Below are positions 33,913 to 47,567 of a stretch of DNA of 64,000 nt, piece after piece. Numbering within the stretch: the first letter of the stretch is position 1; every line of letters starts with the position of its first letter. Origin of the DNA: Syngnathus acus (lineage: Eukaryota; Chordata; Actinopteri; Syngnathiformes; Syngnathidae); NCBI RefSeq assembly GCF_901709675.1, contig NC_051104.1, forward strand, positions 2,711,501 to 2,775,500, in the 5' to 3' direction. The notes beneath the pieces were generated by a model that saw only the letters and a list, made by a program, of their open reading frames with translations, was not told the DNA's origin and made no database searches. Both the position numbers and the translations under genes were made by a program.

Positions 33913-36900
33913 ATGGAGCCACAGGACGTGGACGAGCCACGGGGGCCGGTACTCCACATCGTCGTGGTCGGTTTTCATCACAAGAAGGGTTGCCAGGTCC
34001 GTCATTCTGCTTCTGCATACCACAACATGCTAACTGCAACATTGACGACCACATGAAAGCAGGCAGGGATGATGATGATGATGATGAAGATACTGATGCA
34101 TCAGCGCCATGCATCTATAACCAGCTGTTGCTATTGTTGCACAAAAGAGTCCCAAAGTAGGGTTTTTAGACTGGTTTGTGGGTCAAAGTAGAGCTTCAAG
34201 TCATGGTCAGGGTTTTAAAGATTTCATGACACTAGTTAGGGTTCAACAATTCCAAAAATTAAAAGTCGGGTTTCAAGTCTGGATGAAACCAGGGTTAAAG
34301 TTTAGAGCCTGGATTATGATTTGATTTCCAAGCAGGGTAAGGATTTTGGGTTTGTTGCCAGTCAATCTTGCCGGTCCTGCATCATTATTTTTGCTGGTGG
34401 GAAGCCAAACCTGCTGGTTGTGCTTTGAATGAGGTTACAAACCTGTTCTGCAAATTAACACCTGTCTGACTGTCATGTTGCAATTTTCTCTTTGGCATAA
34501 CAAAAGAGAGCACACAATGGCTTGGAAGCATATGACTCTGCCAACAGGCTTCATTGTCTTTGCATGACTTCACAGTCTCATATTACTACTCTATTACTGT
34601 TGTAATAGAGCGGCACTTCCATTTATCACTTGGAAGAGATCGAATGTGCGAACTGAGCGATGAAAGAGCAACTAATTAATTTAGAGAATCCATGGAATGG
34701 CTGAGTTTTCTTTTTTGTTGTGTCCGACATCAGGTGGAGTTTTCGTACCCACCGCTGATGCCGCACGAGGGTCACGATAGCAACATGCTGCCCGAGGAGT
34801 GGAAGTACCTCCCGTTCCTGGCGCTGCCCGACGGAGCGCACAACTACCAGGAAGGTACGAGCGCACCTGCTTTGCACGAGGCACTGCCACACGTTTAGTT
34901 CTCACTTCTGTCTTACTCAAATTCAAAAGCAAAAAAAGTCCCTCGCACATAAAAGTTTTTTTTTTTGGGGTCCCACAGACACGGTCTACTTCCACCTGCC
35001 CCCCCCCGCCGATGACACCAAGTGCGTCTATGGCGTGTCTTGCTACCGGCAAATAGAGGCCAAGGTCAGTCATTTTAGGCCTGGTTGCCACGGCGACGAG
35101 ATGACACTCATCATTTCAGTGACATTGCGCCATGTGAATTTTTGATGTCGTTCCCATCCTCAGGCGCTGAAGGTCCGACAGGCTGATGTAACCCGTGAGA
35201 CGGTGCAGAAGAGCGTCTGCGTGCTGAGCCGGGTGGTGAGCCGCACCGCTAGCGTTACGCTATCTCGCTAATGCTAGTGCACGTTGTTGAAAGTGGTCAA
35301 ATTAGGACAGAAAATATTGAGAGATTGAAATAGTGCTCCAGGACCAGAGTCCACCATGGATTGTCCCAAAAACCTTTGTCTCCATCTAAGTTGTTGTTTT
35401 TGCAGCCTCTGTTCGGTCTTCTCCAAGCCAAACTCCAGCTCATCACTCACGCTTACTTTGAGGAGAAAGACTTCTCTCAAATTTCCATCCTGAAGGTGAG
35501 AAAGCGTCTCCCGCTCCAGACATGTGGGTGCCACTCACCTGCGTTGGCTTTTCTCGCAGGAGCTTTACGAGCACATGAACGGCTCGTTGCGGGGCTCCGC
35601 CTTGGACGGCTCACAGGTCTTCCTCGGTACGTCCTCCTCAGACGCATATGTCCTCCCTTGCTCTTCTGTGTGTCTTCGCCGATGAGCTTTTTCGTCTCTT
35701 TCCAGGCTTGTCACCGCGAGATCTCATCCTGCACTTCAGACACAAGGTAGAAGATGAAGGGGAGCGTGCAAAATGTCGACGAAAGTATTAGGACAATTTG
35801 GACTCAGGTTTTAGGACACCTAAGGAACATGAAATGAGAAATGGACAATTTTTGGGGCACCTTAAGTGCATGAAGTGAGAAATCTGATCAAGAACGACAT
35901 CACCAACCATATTGGGTAAATCTTCTTCCATCTCCACAGGTTCTCATCCTCTTCAAGCTCATCCTGCTGGAGAAAAAGGTGTCACTCACACATGCACACT
36001 ACTTGTTTGTGTTGCTTGTCTGTGACTGACGACTGGTCGCCTCCGTAGGTCCTCTTCTACGTGTCGCCTGTCAGCCGACTCGTGGGAACGCTGATGGCTG
36101 TTCTGTCGTTGTTCCCAGGTGCGTTTTTCTCAAACCGCCTCGTCAGCTACAATATTCATTGTTGTGCTCACTCGCGCGTGCACAGGCATGATGGAGCACG
36201 GCCTGGTGGACTCGTCACACTACCGGCCCAAGAGCAGCGTGTCGGACGACTGCGACCCAGCGACGGGCGTCTCGGGGGCCGAGGAGTTCGAGTCCGTGTC
36301 CGCTTCGGAGCTGCGGGGCGACGGTGACGTCGAGCCCCGCCTCAAGCCGCCCTCCCGCTCCTCCCCCGAGTCGTCGGAGAGTGACTGGGAGACGTTGGAC
36401 CCCGGCGTGTTGGACGAGGGGACGGAGGGTGGGGCACCGTCCGCGCCCATCATGATGCAGCCGCTCGGGGGGCAGGGCGGCGGCGCGCAGGGACTGCTGT
36501 CGGGTCTGGAGGAGGACCAGTACGGCATGCCGCTTGCCATCTTCACCAAAGTAAGCTCGTCGGTAAAATTCTTCTTCCTGTTGCGGTGTTCCTAATGAAG
36601 CGTCCGACCTCGAGCGCAGGGCTACCTGTGTCTCCCGTACATGGCGCTGCAGCAGCACCACCTTCTGTCGGACGTGGCGGTGCGCGGTTTCGTCGCCGGG
36701 GCGACCAACATCCTCTTCCGGCAGCAGAGGCACCTGAGCGACGCCGTGGTGGAGGTGGAGGAGGTGAGCGAGGACCGGAATGTTTGTGTCACGGGGTCAA
36801 ATGGCTTAAACAGCTTCCCGTAGGCTGGCGTCCACATCCATGACGGCGACCTGCGCAAAGTTCTGGGCCTGACCACGGCCGACCTGCGCTTTGCCGACTA

Positions 36901-38049
36901 CCTGCTGAAGCACGTGATGGAGAACCGAGATGACGTTTTCCTGGATGGGACGGGCTGGGAGGGCGGCGACGAGTGGATCCGGGCACAGTTTGCGCTCTAC
37001 CTCCACACCCTCCTGGCCTCCTGCCTGCAGGAAGGTGGGAGGAGTCCTAACATTTGGCATCCGCATGAATGATGGACCAGAAATGGCATTATGTGTCGCA
37101 CGTCTTTTCTGGCAGATAACGAGAGATTGCTGTCAGATTACGGCGCCCCCTTCATTGCCAGCTGGAAGGTCACGCACAACTACCGCCTGTGGCACAGCAA
37201 CAAGCACGCCGCCATGGCCGCCGTAACGCCGGGGTAACGTCATCTCCTCCTTTGTCATTCATTCTAATATAAAAGTATTGCTTTGGTGCCAATGATTTAT
37301 GTAAAACAATGCTCTGCTGCCATGCAGACATCCTTTCCAGGGACAATACAGTGTCACCGACGTCAAACTGCGTCTGACACAGTGAGTACTGCCCACTCGC
37401 AAGTCGATAGCGGCATAGTCGCTCAAGCTAAATGTTAATCTTTTTTTTAGCGTGAGCTATTTTACAGCCACTATTTTGTCAAAAGTTACGCATTCGCTAC
37501 TGAATGTCAAACCATTTCCAAACTTGAGTGGTCTGATCTCAACTACTTTGTGTGCGCGAGCAGCTCGGTGCACAATAGCGAGCGTGGCAAGAAGATCGGG
37601 AACGCCATGATGACCACCAGCAGGAGCGTGGTCCAGACCGGGAAGGCCGTCGGTGAGAAACATTTACACGACGAAATTCCACAGAACACTACACTTTGTG
37701 TCTTTCAAAAAAATAAATAAAGCTACATTTAATGATTTGATTACCGTATGTTAACGAAGTACATCATTTTGGAGTGCTATTTAATAAAAAATAAAATGTG
37801 AGGAATATGAATGCATTTTTTCACTGCAGGTAAACTGCTAGTGAACTGGAGGACTACTGTATGAATTTAAAAGAAAAAAGATTTGACTCACTCAGATTGG
37901 CTGATGACCTCCATCTTGTGCCCTTAGGTCAGTCGGTAGGCGGAGCTCTAACCAGCGCCAAGTCGGCCATGTCGTCCTGGTTCTCCACCTTGGCCCAGCC
38001 CGCCGCCACGGCCCACCCGGAGGCTCCCGCTGACCAGGCCCAATCCTGA
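33913..38049 (+). CDS. avl9: AVL9 cell migration associated protein (DENN-like)
   Basis: Homologue of yeast Avl9, implicated in late secretory transport and epithelial polarity; the fold is related to DENN Rab-GEF modules. Sixteen exons: 33913-33996, 34734-34854, 34979-35064, 35164-35235, 35406-35495, 35560-35626, 35706-35746, 35940-35978, 36049-36118, 36186-36550, 36620-36763, 36824-37034, 37116-37233, 37328-37381, 37564-37652 and 37928-38049. They give 590 aa; human has 648. Conserved blocks are RGPVLHIVVVGFHHKKGCQV, EEWKYLPFLALPDGAHNYQ, AYFEEKDFSQISILKELYEHM, GLEEDQYGMPLAIFTKGYLC, GFVAGATNILFRQQ, DDVFLDGTGWEGGDEWIRAQF and the C-terminal GKAVGQSVGGALTSAKSAMSSW. The length difference lies in the acidic, Ser-rich linker of exon 10 (SSPESSESDWETLDPGVLDE), shorter than in mammals. 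The 5' end of exon 5 requires exon 4 to end at GTG|GTGAGC. Confidence 0.95.
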
Positions 38050-39360
38050 GCCGCCCGTGTCTGTCATATTTGACCTCCCGACAGGCACTGACGTGAACAC
38101 GCCGTCCGCACCACTGCCGTTTTGGATCGCTGGAGTACTGTGACGCACGGCAGATGCTGTTGCTTCGATGCCATCCGTGTTTACCGCCGCAACAGCCCAG
38201 CTCCTGTCATAACATTGTGATCGCCTTGGTAACAGCATCGTTCATCCTTAACAGCGCTCGTCTCGTATCCTCGTTAAACGGCGTCGGCGAGGCCGCAGCT
38301 TGCAAGTCTCGATCACGGCACTTGCACAAGTTGGTCACAATCGGGCTGCCTCGTAATCAACGCTTTACACAATGCAGTTAGCGACAGCCTGGTTGCCATG
38401 GCAATAAGACGGCAGTGTTGGTGACATCCTATTTGGTGACAGTGCAGGTTACAACGGTTTTGGCAACAGTGTGGTTGTCTTGGTTGCATGACAGGTTCCA
38501 GCCTTGTTACCGTGGCAACGGTTCAGGTTTCTTGGGAGCAGCGTGTTTGTTTTGATAAGCTCGGTAGCCTTGTTCACTTGTCTGGTGGCAAGATTGTGTT
38601 GCTTAATCAAGCCAAAATGGGGAAATAGTTTATAAATTTAGATGAACAAACCGTGCCTGTTGACTTACAAGTTGCAAACAGTTTATCAAATTCGGTTTTT
38701 AATGATGTGAATACATCTATATATTTTTTATAAAATAGTTCGGCTTTCAACAAGCTTATATGGACACATCAGTAACATGTAATTTGTGGATATTCAACAA
38801 CAAAATATATTCCATTCAATTTATTTTACGTCAGGAGGTGACGACAGTTTCAGACTAATTGTTCGACAAGGTGCTTTAAAAAAAAAAAAATGCTGTTACT
38901 AGAACACACACATTGTTATGACAAGAATATTTATATAATTCAACCTCCTGAATGAAAACTGACAACCTTCACCTGCTCGTTATGTCCGGCTATTATCAAC
39001 TTGTATTGCTCTTATTTATTTGTTGTGTAAGCGGTTCAGAAATCAAATCTCTATCTTTATGTTTTGTCTGGACACTGGTCAAATTGATGTTTGCAAACAA
39101 CTGTAATTACTTGCTTGTGAAAACAAATCATTTGACTTTCTGCTTTGTGACAAATTTTACTGGTATATATATTAGCATGTCCTTCAGAAATCTTTTCTCC
39201 CCCTTTGAGTGTTATTTCATTGTACGAAAAGTTGTTCTTATTCCTCCGATTACATGTTCCATTTTATAATTTAAAAGAATAATTTCTATTCTGATTGACA
39301 GACTATTTTCCTGACAGATGCTTGTAAAATAAAAACCTATATTGCTGCACTGAAGAAGAG
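38050..39360 (+). other. avl9: avl9 3' UTR
   Basis: Long non-coding stretch ending soon after AATAAA at 39328-39333. The first 500 bp contain repeated 'ggtaacagcatcg'/'ggttgccatggcaa'-style imperfect direct repeats. The transcript end is inferred. Confidence 0.55.
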
Positions 39361-40558
39361 AGGCCTTTTGTCATTGATGGACACGAATGAATGAGTAACT
39401 TTTTTTTTGGTATGCTTTTTTTTAATAAATTAACGTTCATTGAAAAAACAGTGCCAACGGAGTATGATGCAGCCAAACATGCTCAAAACGTCTGCCATGA
39501 AGCACCTGTGCTCATGAGTTGAAGGTCCCACCCCGCCAGACTACCGCTAGTGGTTGCCAGGGCCGGTTCCCATAGCAACAAGCGCCCAGGCCCGCAAGAC
39601 GGCTTCACGGTGTCTCCTCCGGGAACGACGAGAGGACCGATTTCTAGCCACAGTCGCACTACAGTAATGTCTGATATTAAATTAAAAAAACATCTAATAC
39701 AAAATAGAACTGGTTATTCCCCCCCACACACTATAACACATGCTTTAAACATATGAAAAATAGATATTTTACCATATTATATATAATATATACTTCAGCA
39801 GCTTGGAAATGAGAAATGCTGATAGTGGAGGTGGATGTGTGTGGTACCATTAATGACGCTCAGCATTGCGTGAGGCGATGGTTGTGTGGAAGGAAGGCGA
39901 GCCGAGGGCACGGCAGGCGAGCAACTGGACCTGCAGTCACCCTTGCTGCCCTCAACCTGGGGAAAAAAAACAAAAACAAAAAAAAACACCTCCACAGCCT
40001 CCCTGCCACCCCACGCTGTCGTTCCAGGCAGGAACCCAGACAGATGCCAGCTGGTCACTTGAGCGATTGATCCAGAGTTATCTTTAAAGAGATTGTGATG
40101 TGCGGTGTCCAATCACGGGTGGAGAGAGGGGAGAGAGAGAGAGGGGGGAGAGAGAGAGAGGAGAGAAGAAAGAGAGAGAGGGAGGGGGGGGGGGGGTAGA
40201 AAGGGGCGAGGGCAAACACCAAAGCGACGGGACTCCCATTCAGACTTTGGGCAATTTGAAGCTGAGATGCATGTTTTCGGAATGTGCGAGGAAGCCGGAG
40301 TACCTGTGGGGAAAAAAAACTCACGCGAACAGGAGAACATGCAAAGTCCATGCAGCAAAGCAAAACATTCCAACCCCCTAACCTCGGGACGGTGAGGCAC
40401 ACGCGCAAACCATGCCCCCTGGCGTGCTGCGTTATGAGATCAAGAAGGAACAGTTTGCCAGAGCACGACGTCCTTTACATTTGTAGCAGACGTTCCCGAG
40501 TTGCCGTCCCCGCGTCCTTTTGAGGGTTCTGTGCGCGTTCCCCCATCACCCACCGCAG
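39361..40558. other. Intergenic between convergent avl9 and kbtbd2
   Basis: No coding exon. It should hold the kbtbd2 3' UTR (minus strand). It contains an A-rich run at about 39961-39988 and a strong GA/G purine tract at 40121-40196. Confidence 0.45.
40121..40196 (+). repeat. Purine (GA)n/(G)n tract
   Basis: Uninterrupted purines, GA repeats passing into a 15-base G run. Such mirror-symmetric polypurine tracts can form triplex DNA. Confidence 0.85.
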
Positions 40559-42732
40559 CTATACGAGGGGGAGCGATACCAGCTCACCGTCTACGTCGAA
40601 ATCCTCGCTGCCGTCGGAGGAGAAGAGGTAGGTGGGCGGCTTCCATGGGGACTCCTCCAGGCAGGACGGGTAAAGCTTGCCTACGGCGCAATAGAAGTTG
40701 TCACCCAGCTCCCAGAGGACGCGCTCTGACACGGGCTGCCGCAGGTACCAGCGGTCTAGCTCTACGTCGTACTGGTAAATGGCGTACCTGGGCCGCTCGT
40801 GCATGTGGGTCTCGCGCATGAAGACACAAAGGCCGCCCAGCAGCACCACGGCGCGCACGCACGGGTCCGAGTAGCGCTTGGCCGGGATGTTGGCAGCCTG
40901 GCGCCACTCGTTCTTATTGACGTCGTAGATCTCCACGGCCAGCGAGGAGCCGTCGTGGGCGCCCCGCGGTAGGCGGGCGCCACTGCCCGAGCCGCCCACC
41001 ACGTGCAGGCCACCCAGGTAGAAGATGAGGTCCCCGAAGGCGGCGGCCGAGGCGTAGCAGCGGCTGGTCTTACGCACGGCCATCTCCACCCAGGCGTCGG
41101 CGCGCGGCAGGTAGCAGTACATGAGGTCGAGGGTGAGCACGTAGATGCAGTCGTGCGCTGCCACGCAGGTGCTCCAGCTCCAGGCCAGCGGCAGCGGGCT
41201 CACCATGCTCCACTCGTCCTTCTCGCGGTCGTAGCGCTCCACTGTGCGCCGGTTGAGCTCGCCGCTCACGTTGTCGCCGCCCACGGCGTAGATGTAGCCG
41301 TCGCAGTAGACCAGCGAGGGCTTGAGGCGGGCGCACAGCATAGGCGTCTTGGGCACCCAGGCGTTCTGCTGGGCGTCCAGCCAGAAGAAGCTGTCCACCT
41401 GCAGGCCACCGCCGCGGTTGAAGGCGTTCTCCAGCACCACCTCGCCGCCGGCGATGAAGACGTCGTTGTCAGGCGTGACTAGCGTGCCCACCTTCTGCAG
41501 GTTGCGCGGCGGGTTGCGCAGCTTGTAGACCTTCTCGGCCTGCGGGCTGTAGCACACCATGGCGGCGGGCACCGACGACATCATCACGCTCACGCCCGGC
41601 GTCTCTGATAGCGCCTCCATGAAGATGAGCATCTCCTCCTTGGTCATGCCCAGGCGTGGCTTGAAGAACTTGGGCATGGACTTGTAGAGACCCTGCACCA
41701 CCACAGACTTGTCATTGGGCGGCAGGCCCTGGAACCAGGCCCGCTGGGTCACCTCCGAGAGCGCGTCGATGCGGATTTGGCTAAGCACCGACGACAGGTG
41801 CTGCGAGCGCGCCTCCATGTTGTACTCCAGCCACAGCATGGCCGCCTCGCGTACCGTCTCCTCCTTCTCCACGTTGAGGTTGTCGCTGCTCAGCACGTCC
41901 AGCAGCAGCTCATGCGACAGCTGCAGGAAGGCGTCCTGCCGGTACACGGTGGGGAACTTGTGCTCCACCATGCGCTTGGCGCACTGCTTCAACTCGGTGC
42001 AGCTGAACAAGTCGCCGATGCTCAGCATACGCACGCAGTTCTCGGGGTTGATCTTCTTCACCAGGTAGTCGCGACACTGCAGCAGGGCGTCCTCCACCTG
42101 GGTGGAGGAGAACCGAGATTAGCGAGGGACTGAAGCGGGGCGCTTGTGGGCAGGCTTTTATTCTCAAAGAATAGCATTTTCGTTTCTTTTATCGTCTTGA
42201 CTGGTACGATTTCTCTCATTTAAAAAAAACTACGTCAAAGATGCAAAAGTTACGACGGATTTGATACAAGGCAGCGGGCGGCTGACCTGTAGGAAGCAGG
42301 CGGTCTCGTAGAGCGGCTCCACGGTGCTGTCGCTGATGGCCAGGTGGCCCGTGTACGCGTACGTGATGATGATCTGCAGCGTGGTGGCGTCCACGTTCCT
42401 CAGGTGCACGTGCGTCTGCTTGCTCTCGCTCAGACTGCCCATGAACATCGCCCTGTGCACGCACACGTCAACAATCAGAAGAATCTTCTCCCGACTTGGC
42501 CATCATTAGTATCTGTTTGGTCCGATTGCATTTGCGTTCAGTCCGCTTCACAAACTCACCTGAAGTAGGAGCTGCACGCGGCCAGCACCATCTTGTGGCA
42601 CGGGAACTCAGTGTCATCCACAAGCAGCACCACGTCCGTCAGCAGTTTCTGCTCGTAGAAGAACTTGAGCTGCTCCAGCAGGGAGACGGCGTAGTCCGCA
42701 TTGACCGGCCGGCGCTCGCCCAGACCCGACAT
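40559..42732 (-). CDS. kbtbd2: Kelch repeat and BTB domain-containing protein 2
   Basis: Substrate adaptor of a Cullin-3 ubiquitin ligase; in mammals it targets the PI3K regulatory subunit p85-alpha and so tunes insulin signalling. Three coding exons (minus): 42732-42560, 42452-42287 and 42097-40559. They give 625 aa; human has 623. The BTB domain (about 30-135) is split by both introns ([27 protein letters not shown], then [14 protein letters not shown]). BACK follows ([40 protein letters not shown]). Kelch blades run through [20 protein letters not shown] to the C-terminal [20 protein letters not shown]. The single large third exon holding BACK and Kelch matches the family layout. Coding sequence is GC-rich. 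The gene is convergent with avl9, as in human 7p14.3. Confidence 0.96.
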
Positions 42733-44841
42733 GGTCGCATCACACGAATCGCGCCCCAGTTTTGAAGAGTGTGTGCGGCCGGCCGAGCCGGGCTCCGGTC
42801 CACCAGATAAAAAAAAAAAAAAAACACTGATCCCAGGGGGAGATTTGGGGACGAGGAAGGGAGGGGGATCCAAAAGCTTCTCCGCTCTGAGCGGAGTCGC
42901 TCAGCCGCTCCTTGGTGAGGAGGCGAAAGGCAAGCGGAGATGCTCGTTGGCGCCGGACAAAGGAATCCTCTGCCTTGATGATGCGCAGAGGCTGGAGGTT
43001 AGAGGTGAAACGGCAGTGAAGAGGCACTCGGGAGGCTGGAGGTAGCGGGACCGGCGTCACGACGCGACTACATCCGCGGCGGCCTGCGGGAGACGAGAGA
43101 CAACAAGCGCAGCTGGGATGAGTCACACGTGCGGCGGAAAAGCCGACAACAGACACCCCTGAGGATTGTTGTTGTTTTCATCTCAACAGTGCTTGTCTTG
43201 TTCAACTGCTGAGAACGCTACTTGAAAACATTTCCTTTACAATTTGACCCAGGAACAAATCCAAAGTCACCGGCAATTTCAAAGCTAACAAAGACATTCT
43301 TATGATCACGTCCTATTGCCCCCCCCCCCCCCAAGAAAAATGACAGCACTGAATAATATACTTGGAAAAAAACCATCCAGAGACGATGTACTACAAGTAA
43401 ATAGAATTTAAATGAATGTCACGCTTTCTCTTTTAAGTGTGCTGCTCCTTCTGCACCTTGGCCAGCTGGGGTCAGTAAAGAACAAGCTGTAGTGGAGGCA
43501 GCTCCTCAGTACAGCAGTAATATTACTTGCTCTTAACCAAAATATGAACGTGCTCACCACTCGTCCACCAAGCTGCCACTTTCCACCAGGCAATTTTATT
43601 TCAAGCCGTGAATGGTGACAAACCTCAAAATTGGGTTTCGTGACAAGTCATTTTCAAGCCATCACGTTTTGAATGTAACCTTACGATGGCTAAGCTGGGT
43701 TCGCTCGTCATGACCACCCCACTGTCTCCACTTCACGAACACGTTAACCTGTCACTTAACACATTCTTCATGCAAGCGAGCCGACAAATCATCCCCGAGA
43801 CGCGGGTAGACCACTCGAGCACACTTCTAAATCAGTCCGCCTCCATGTAATGTTCCATACGCGGCTCAAGTAACATTAGCAACGCCACGGCCAACTAGTT
43901 AGCAGTTTTAGCTCGCCGTCTTCGCACCATCAATTACCACGCCTGCTCGCGAATCAAAGTCAAACATTTCCAGAATGGAGTCAATTTATTCCAATGTGTG
44001 TGTGTAAAAAGACAAGGGAAGCCACTCCAGACAGAGATGGCGGCCATTGCAACGGCAGGGCTAGGCTAACAGCTAGCTAAACGCTCGCTTGCCTCTTCCT
44101 GCCGGACCGCCGAAACACGAAATAAAACGCTTTTCTCACACTCGTTTGATGATGACTCCAAGCGATAACGGGTCACGAAGCGGCTCCTTGCCAACGGGGG
44201 GTGTCAAACGTAGTCCAAAAGGTGAGTTTCGATGGTAACGAACCGAGTTTGGTGGAGCCGATCTCACAACCTGCCAGCGCATTTCTAAGCGCCCGAAAGC
44301 ACAGAGCGGTAGAGGCCGAAGGCGAACAAGCACACTGCGCATGCGTATAAAACTCAAACCATTTTATCCTTTTTTCTTTAAACTTTTCTTAAACCTCTCC
44401 ATCACACCAAAGACCAATTTATCGATTTCATTTATTTCTTTACTAATTTATCAATTTATTCGCGTGTCCAAGCTAGCATACTGCGCATGCATGTGAAATT
44501 ATCTCATTAGAAAAAAAAAATTAAATTAGTATTTCCCCCCGAACTCACCTTAAACTTTTTAACTGTCCCATTTGTGGAACAAAAAACGTTTCCATCTATT
44601 TATTTGTTTATTCACACCCCAAAAAGTTTTTTTTCCTCCTTCTTCTTCCCGCTTGTTATTGGGCAATTAATAATTAGCCTACTCGTACAAGCCTTCGCCT
44701 TCACTCAATTGACGACAACGTATTAGCAAGTTGTCGAACGATTCGGACACGAAAAGAGAGCTTGTGGTTGGCGTTTGTTTGGTGGCCGTCGTGCTTTTAT
44801 TTAGGAAGGGCCGACCGAGTGTTCAAGAAAATATTGCAGAC
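42733..44841. other. Divergent upstream region of kbtbd2 and buc
   Basis: No coding exon supported. The first ~350 bp upstream of kbtbd2 are GC-rich, likely 5' UTR. A CpG-containing stretch at about 44030-44350 ('agatggcggcc' at 44034) may be the kbtbd2 promoter. C run at about 43319-43332. Confidence 0.4.
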
Positions 44842-47423
44842 ATGGAAGGTAATTGACACGCGAGGTGGCTAACTACTCACGTGCAGTCTGAACTGTTTTA
44901 TTATTTAGTCTCTTTGGCACAGGAGCTGAAAAATGACTTTTCTCCTGGCTTGGCACCTTTCCATTTGCACCATTGCACATTTGAAAGCAATTAAGACCGT
45001 GGCGTCACGGGATCGGCGGAGTAGCAGTTTTGAGTTGAGAAATGTGATTTCTTTGCAGATGAAGGCAGGCAATCGCAATCCTGTGGTAACGAGCAGCAGA
45101 CAATTCAGCACTCCAGACCTTTTTTCTACGTGCAACCTCCATCCCAACCTTACTACCTGTATCAGCAGTGGCCAATGCAGAACCCTTACAGCCACTACGG
45201 TCTCCAAGCAGGTATGAAATTGCAGAAGTAAATGTACAGATAACGTGGCGTGGTGGATTTCTGATCTACCGTGAAGCCTTTGCAGGTGAACAATATAGAT
45301 CTGCGTTTTTGAGCGTCTGTGTTGTCTTGATGCATGGGGCGTCTCATTTTGTAATATCCACGTTTATCATTTCATTTCCATTTGTAATAAATTTCAGGAT
45401 TGTAAATTGACTTGACGGACACCCTGTGTATCTCTAATGAAGGTCATGTTCTGCATTAAAATCCAGGTTTTCATTTTGGCCGCCCCTACATGAGTCCTCA
45501 GTACATGCCGTACCCGGGCCTCGTTGTCCCTCACCCCCCGTTGCATCCAATGGATTACCGCCGCACGTTTGAGCCTCGCTTTTACCCGCCCACCTGGAAT
45601 GACGACGGCTCACGCCCGCCGCATCAGCAGGCTCACGGCCAACGGCAGACGGCCAACTCCGAGGTCCAGACCGAGCCCTGCGGCTCCATCAACAAGCTGG
45701 TGGAGTTCCTGGAGAAGATGGAGCTGGACTCGGGGATGGCGTCGCACTCCTCCGGGACGTCCTTTCCGCTGGAGGAGAAGAAAGGTGAAGAGCAGTGCGT
45801 CGCTCACCTTCTGACCCAGGTGGTGGCGGCCCGTTCAGAGTCTCAAGCGGTGGCGTTCAGTGACTCCACCACAACTGTGTACGGCGGCGAAACCAGCCAC
45901 ATGAGCTTGGATGCCTCCTCCCCTCAGGCGTACTGGCACGGAGGGCTGGAAGTGGCCTCCCCTCTTGATAGCTCTTCCTTTCACGAGGACGGTCCACATC
46001 CCGAGAATTCAACCACGTCTGAGCCTTTCCTCGCTCACAATAAGTCCGACGCGGAAAATATCCAGTCAGAGTTTGTTGCGGCCGTTTGCAGCCCTCCCAA
46101 ATCCGCTGCTGACCCGTCTCCTTCTCCGTCCCCCTCGTCCGAGAAGCCCGACGGTGAAGAGAGTTTCGACAAAGTTTTAAGCGATGTCGAGACCGATTAC
46201 AAGATTCTCCAGCTGCCCTTACAGGGCGTTTTCAGCGCGGGAGCAGCATCGCGCTTTTCGTCCTCGTCCTCCCTCTACTACCAGAACCACCGCCCCTCCG
46301 GCCACGAGCGCTTAAGCGTTCTCAGCCCATCCCTGGACGAGCTCTCCTCTCGGGATGAGATGTTTTCCACAGACCTCGAGGACGTGGATCTCTACCCCCG
46401 GCGAGCCTACTCGGGAAGGAGGAGGACAAACGTGGCGGAAGCCGAGCAGGCGTCAGAGGAAGTTCCCGCAGCGCACGTGTGGCTTCCCAACAAGACCAAC
46501 AAGAGGCTCAAGTGCAACTGCTGCGGTGCAAGTCTGCCCAAGAGTGGCACTCGCAGCAAAGTCCACACCGCCAAGGTGTATCGGGATGAAGCCGCCACCT
46601 CCGAGGAGGACGATGGCTGCAAAAGAGGCTGCGAGCCATCGCGAGCACCGCCCAGAAATTATCCTCCTCCCGGCAAGTCTCACTTGGACCCCCAGAAGCA
46701 GCCCGTCAAGTTCTGGACCAAACGGAGTCAGTACAAAGACCCCATGGAGTCCACCGCTCAGGGTTATGACAACAGACCCGGAGAGACCGGCGGGCGCGAG
46801 CTGCAGTTTAGAACTTACCAGGGTGCGTCACCTCTCGCTGTATGATTTGAGTGTAGCTGAACGCAAACGTGATGAGCAAAGTCAGTGGTCATTTGCAGAG
46901 AGAGGCCAGCGCGGCGTGTCCGAGCGCAGCAAGAGGAATGTCGGCAGCGGAGCCATTCCCAGAAGATGGCCTACGCAGCGACAAGGTCAGTAGATGATTA
47001 TCATGCGTAACTTGAGCTTTGGCGGCAAACTTGGTGAACGGGCAGCGTTCCAAACCCGGCGGGGCTTTTGGTTTGGCTTCATGCTAGCAAAGAATCAACA
47101 TGGAGCCATCTCCCCAATCGGCCTTTGATTGACAGAGTCGAGCATGCCGAGGGCGCCGATGACACCTCCAAGACCCCGACGTGACGACGACAGCAACGAC
47201 GACAACTATAAAGAATTGCCGTCCTTGCCTTGGGACAAAGGTTTGTTTGCTTTCCCCTCCTCATGTGCCCAATGTTTTTTTTTGCTGTTATGTTCAATCT
47301 CTTCCGTTTGCCTCCTTGCTCCTCAGTGTGAGAATCTAGTGACTTGTTGAACTGTAAGTTCCCGTCCATGTGTGTTATGAGTCACATGACGTTTCTCCTC
47401 CCTCTGCAGGTTCCCCTCGATGA
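44842..47423 (+). CDS. buc: Bucky ball (Buc/Velo family) germ-plasm organiser
   Basis: Intrinsically disordered scaffold that nucleates the Balbiani body and germ plasm in fish oocytes. Six exons: 44842-44848, 45059-45211, 45467-46822, 46899-46985, 47136-47240 and 47410-47423. They give 573 aa; zebrafish Buc is about 640. The Buc/Velo (BUVE) core is at residues 22-35 (RPFFYVQPPSQPYY), followed by FGRPYM at 57-62, DYRR at 83-86 and EVQTEP at 119-124, all in the order seen in zebrafish Buc. The middle is acidic and Ser-rich. A CNCCG cysteine cluster lies in the last third. The C-terminus has RG dipeptides (RGQRG at 507-511), the kind of motif bound by Tdrd6 in zebrafish. Every intron is phase 1. 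Exon 1 codes only Met-Glu plus one base. The 14-nt last exon (..SPR-stop) is short, but a similar exon ends the paralogue. A second buc-like gene lies at 53072-55366. Confidence 0.9.
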
Positions 47424-47561
47424 GTCTAGGAGGATGTTTAAAAAATATTTGTAGGGCACCGGGTGTAAATGGCAAGCCTCTTGTTGTTTGAGCAAAGAAG
47501 AATTAAGACATTTCTGTATAAGTTTGTGTTGCATCTATGTGCACTGTTTGTTGGACAGCCC

Positions 47562-47567
47562 AATAAA
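47562..47567 (+). terminator. buc: buc poly(A) signal
   Basis: AATAAA 139 bp after the stop. A second AATAAA lies at about 47729. Confidence 0.65.

Noticed and set aside
41003-42133. Plus-strand open frames opposite kbtbd2 exon 3
   Set aside because: Antisense shadows produced by codon bias of the Kelch/BACK exon.
47320-47345. Alternative last buc exon after the acceptor CTCCTCAG at about 47326
   Set aside because: Would read straight into TGA after one codon; the exon at 47410 gives G-S-P-R-stop, matching the paralogue's E-S-P-R pattern.
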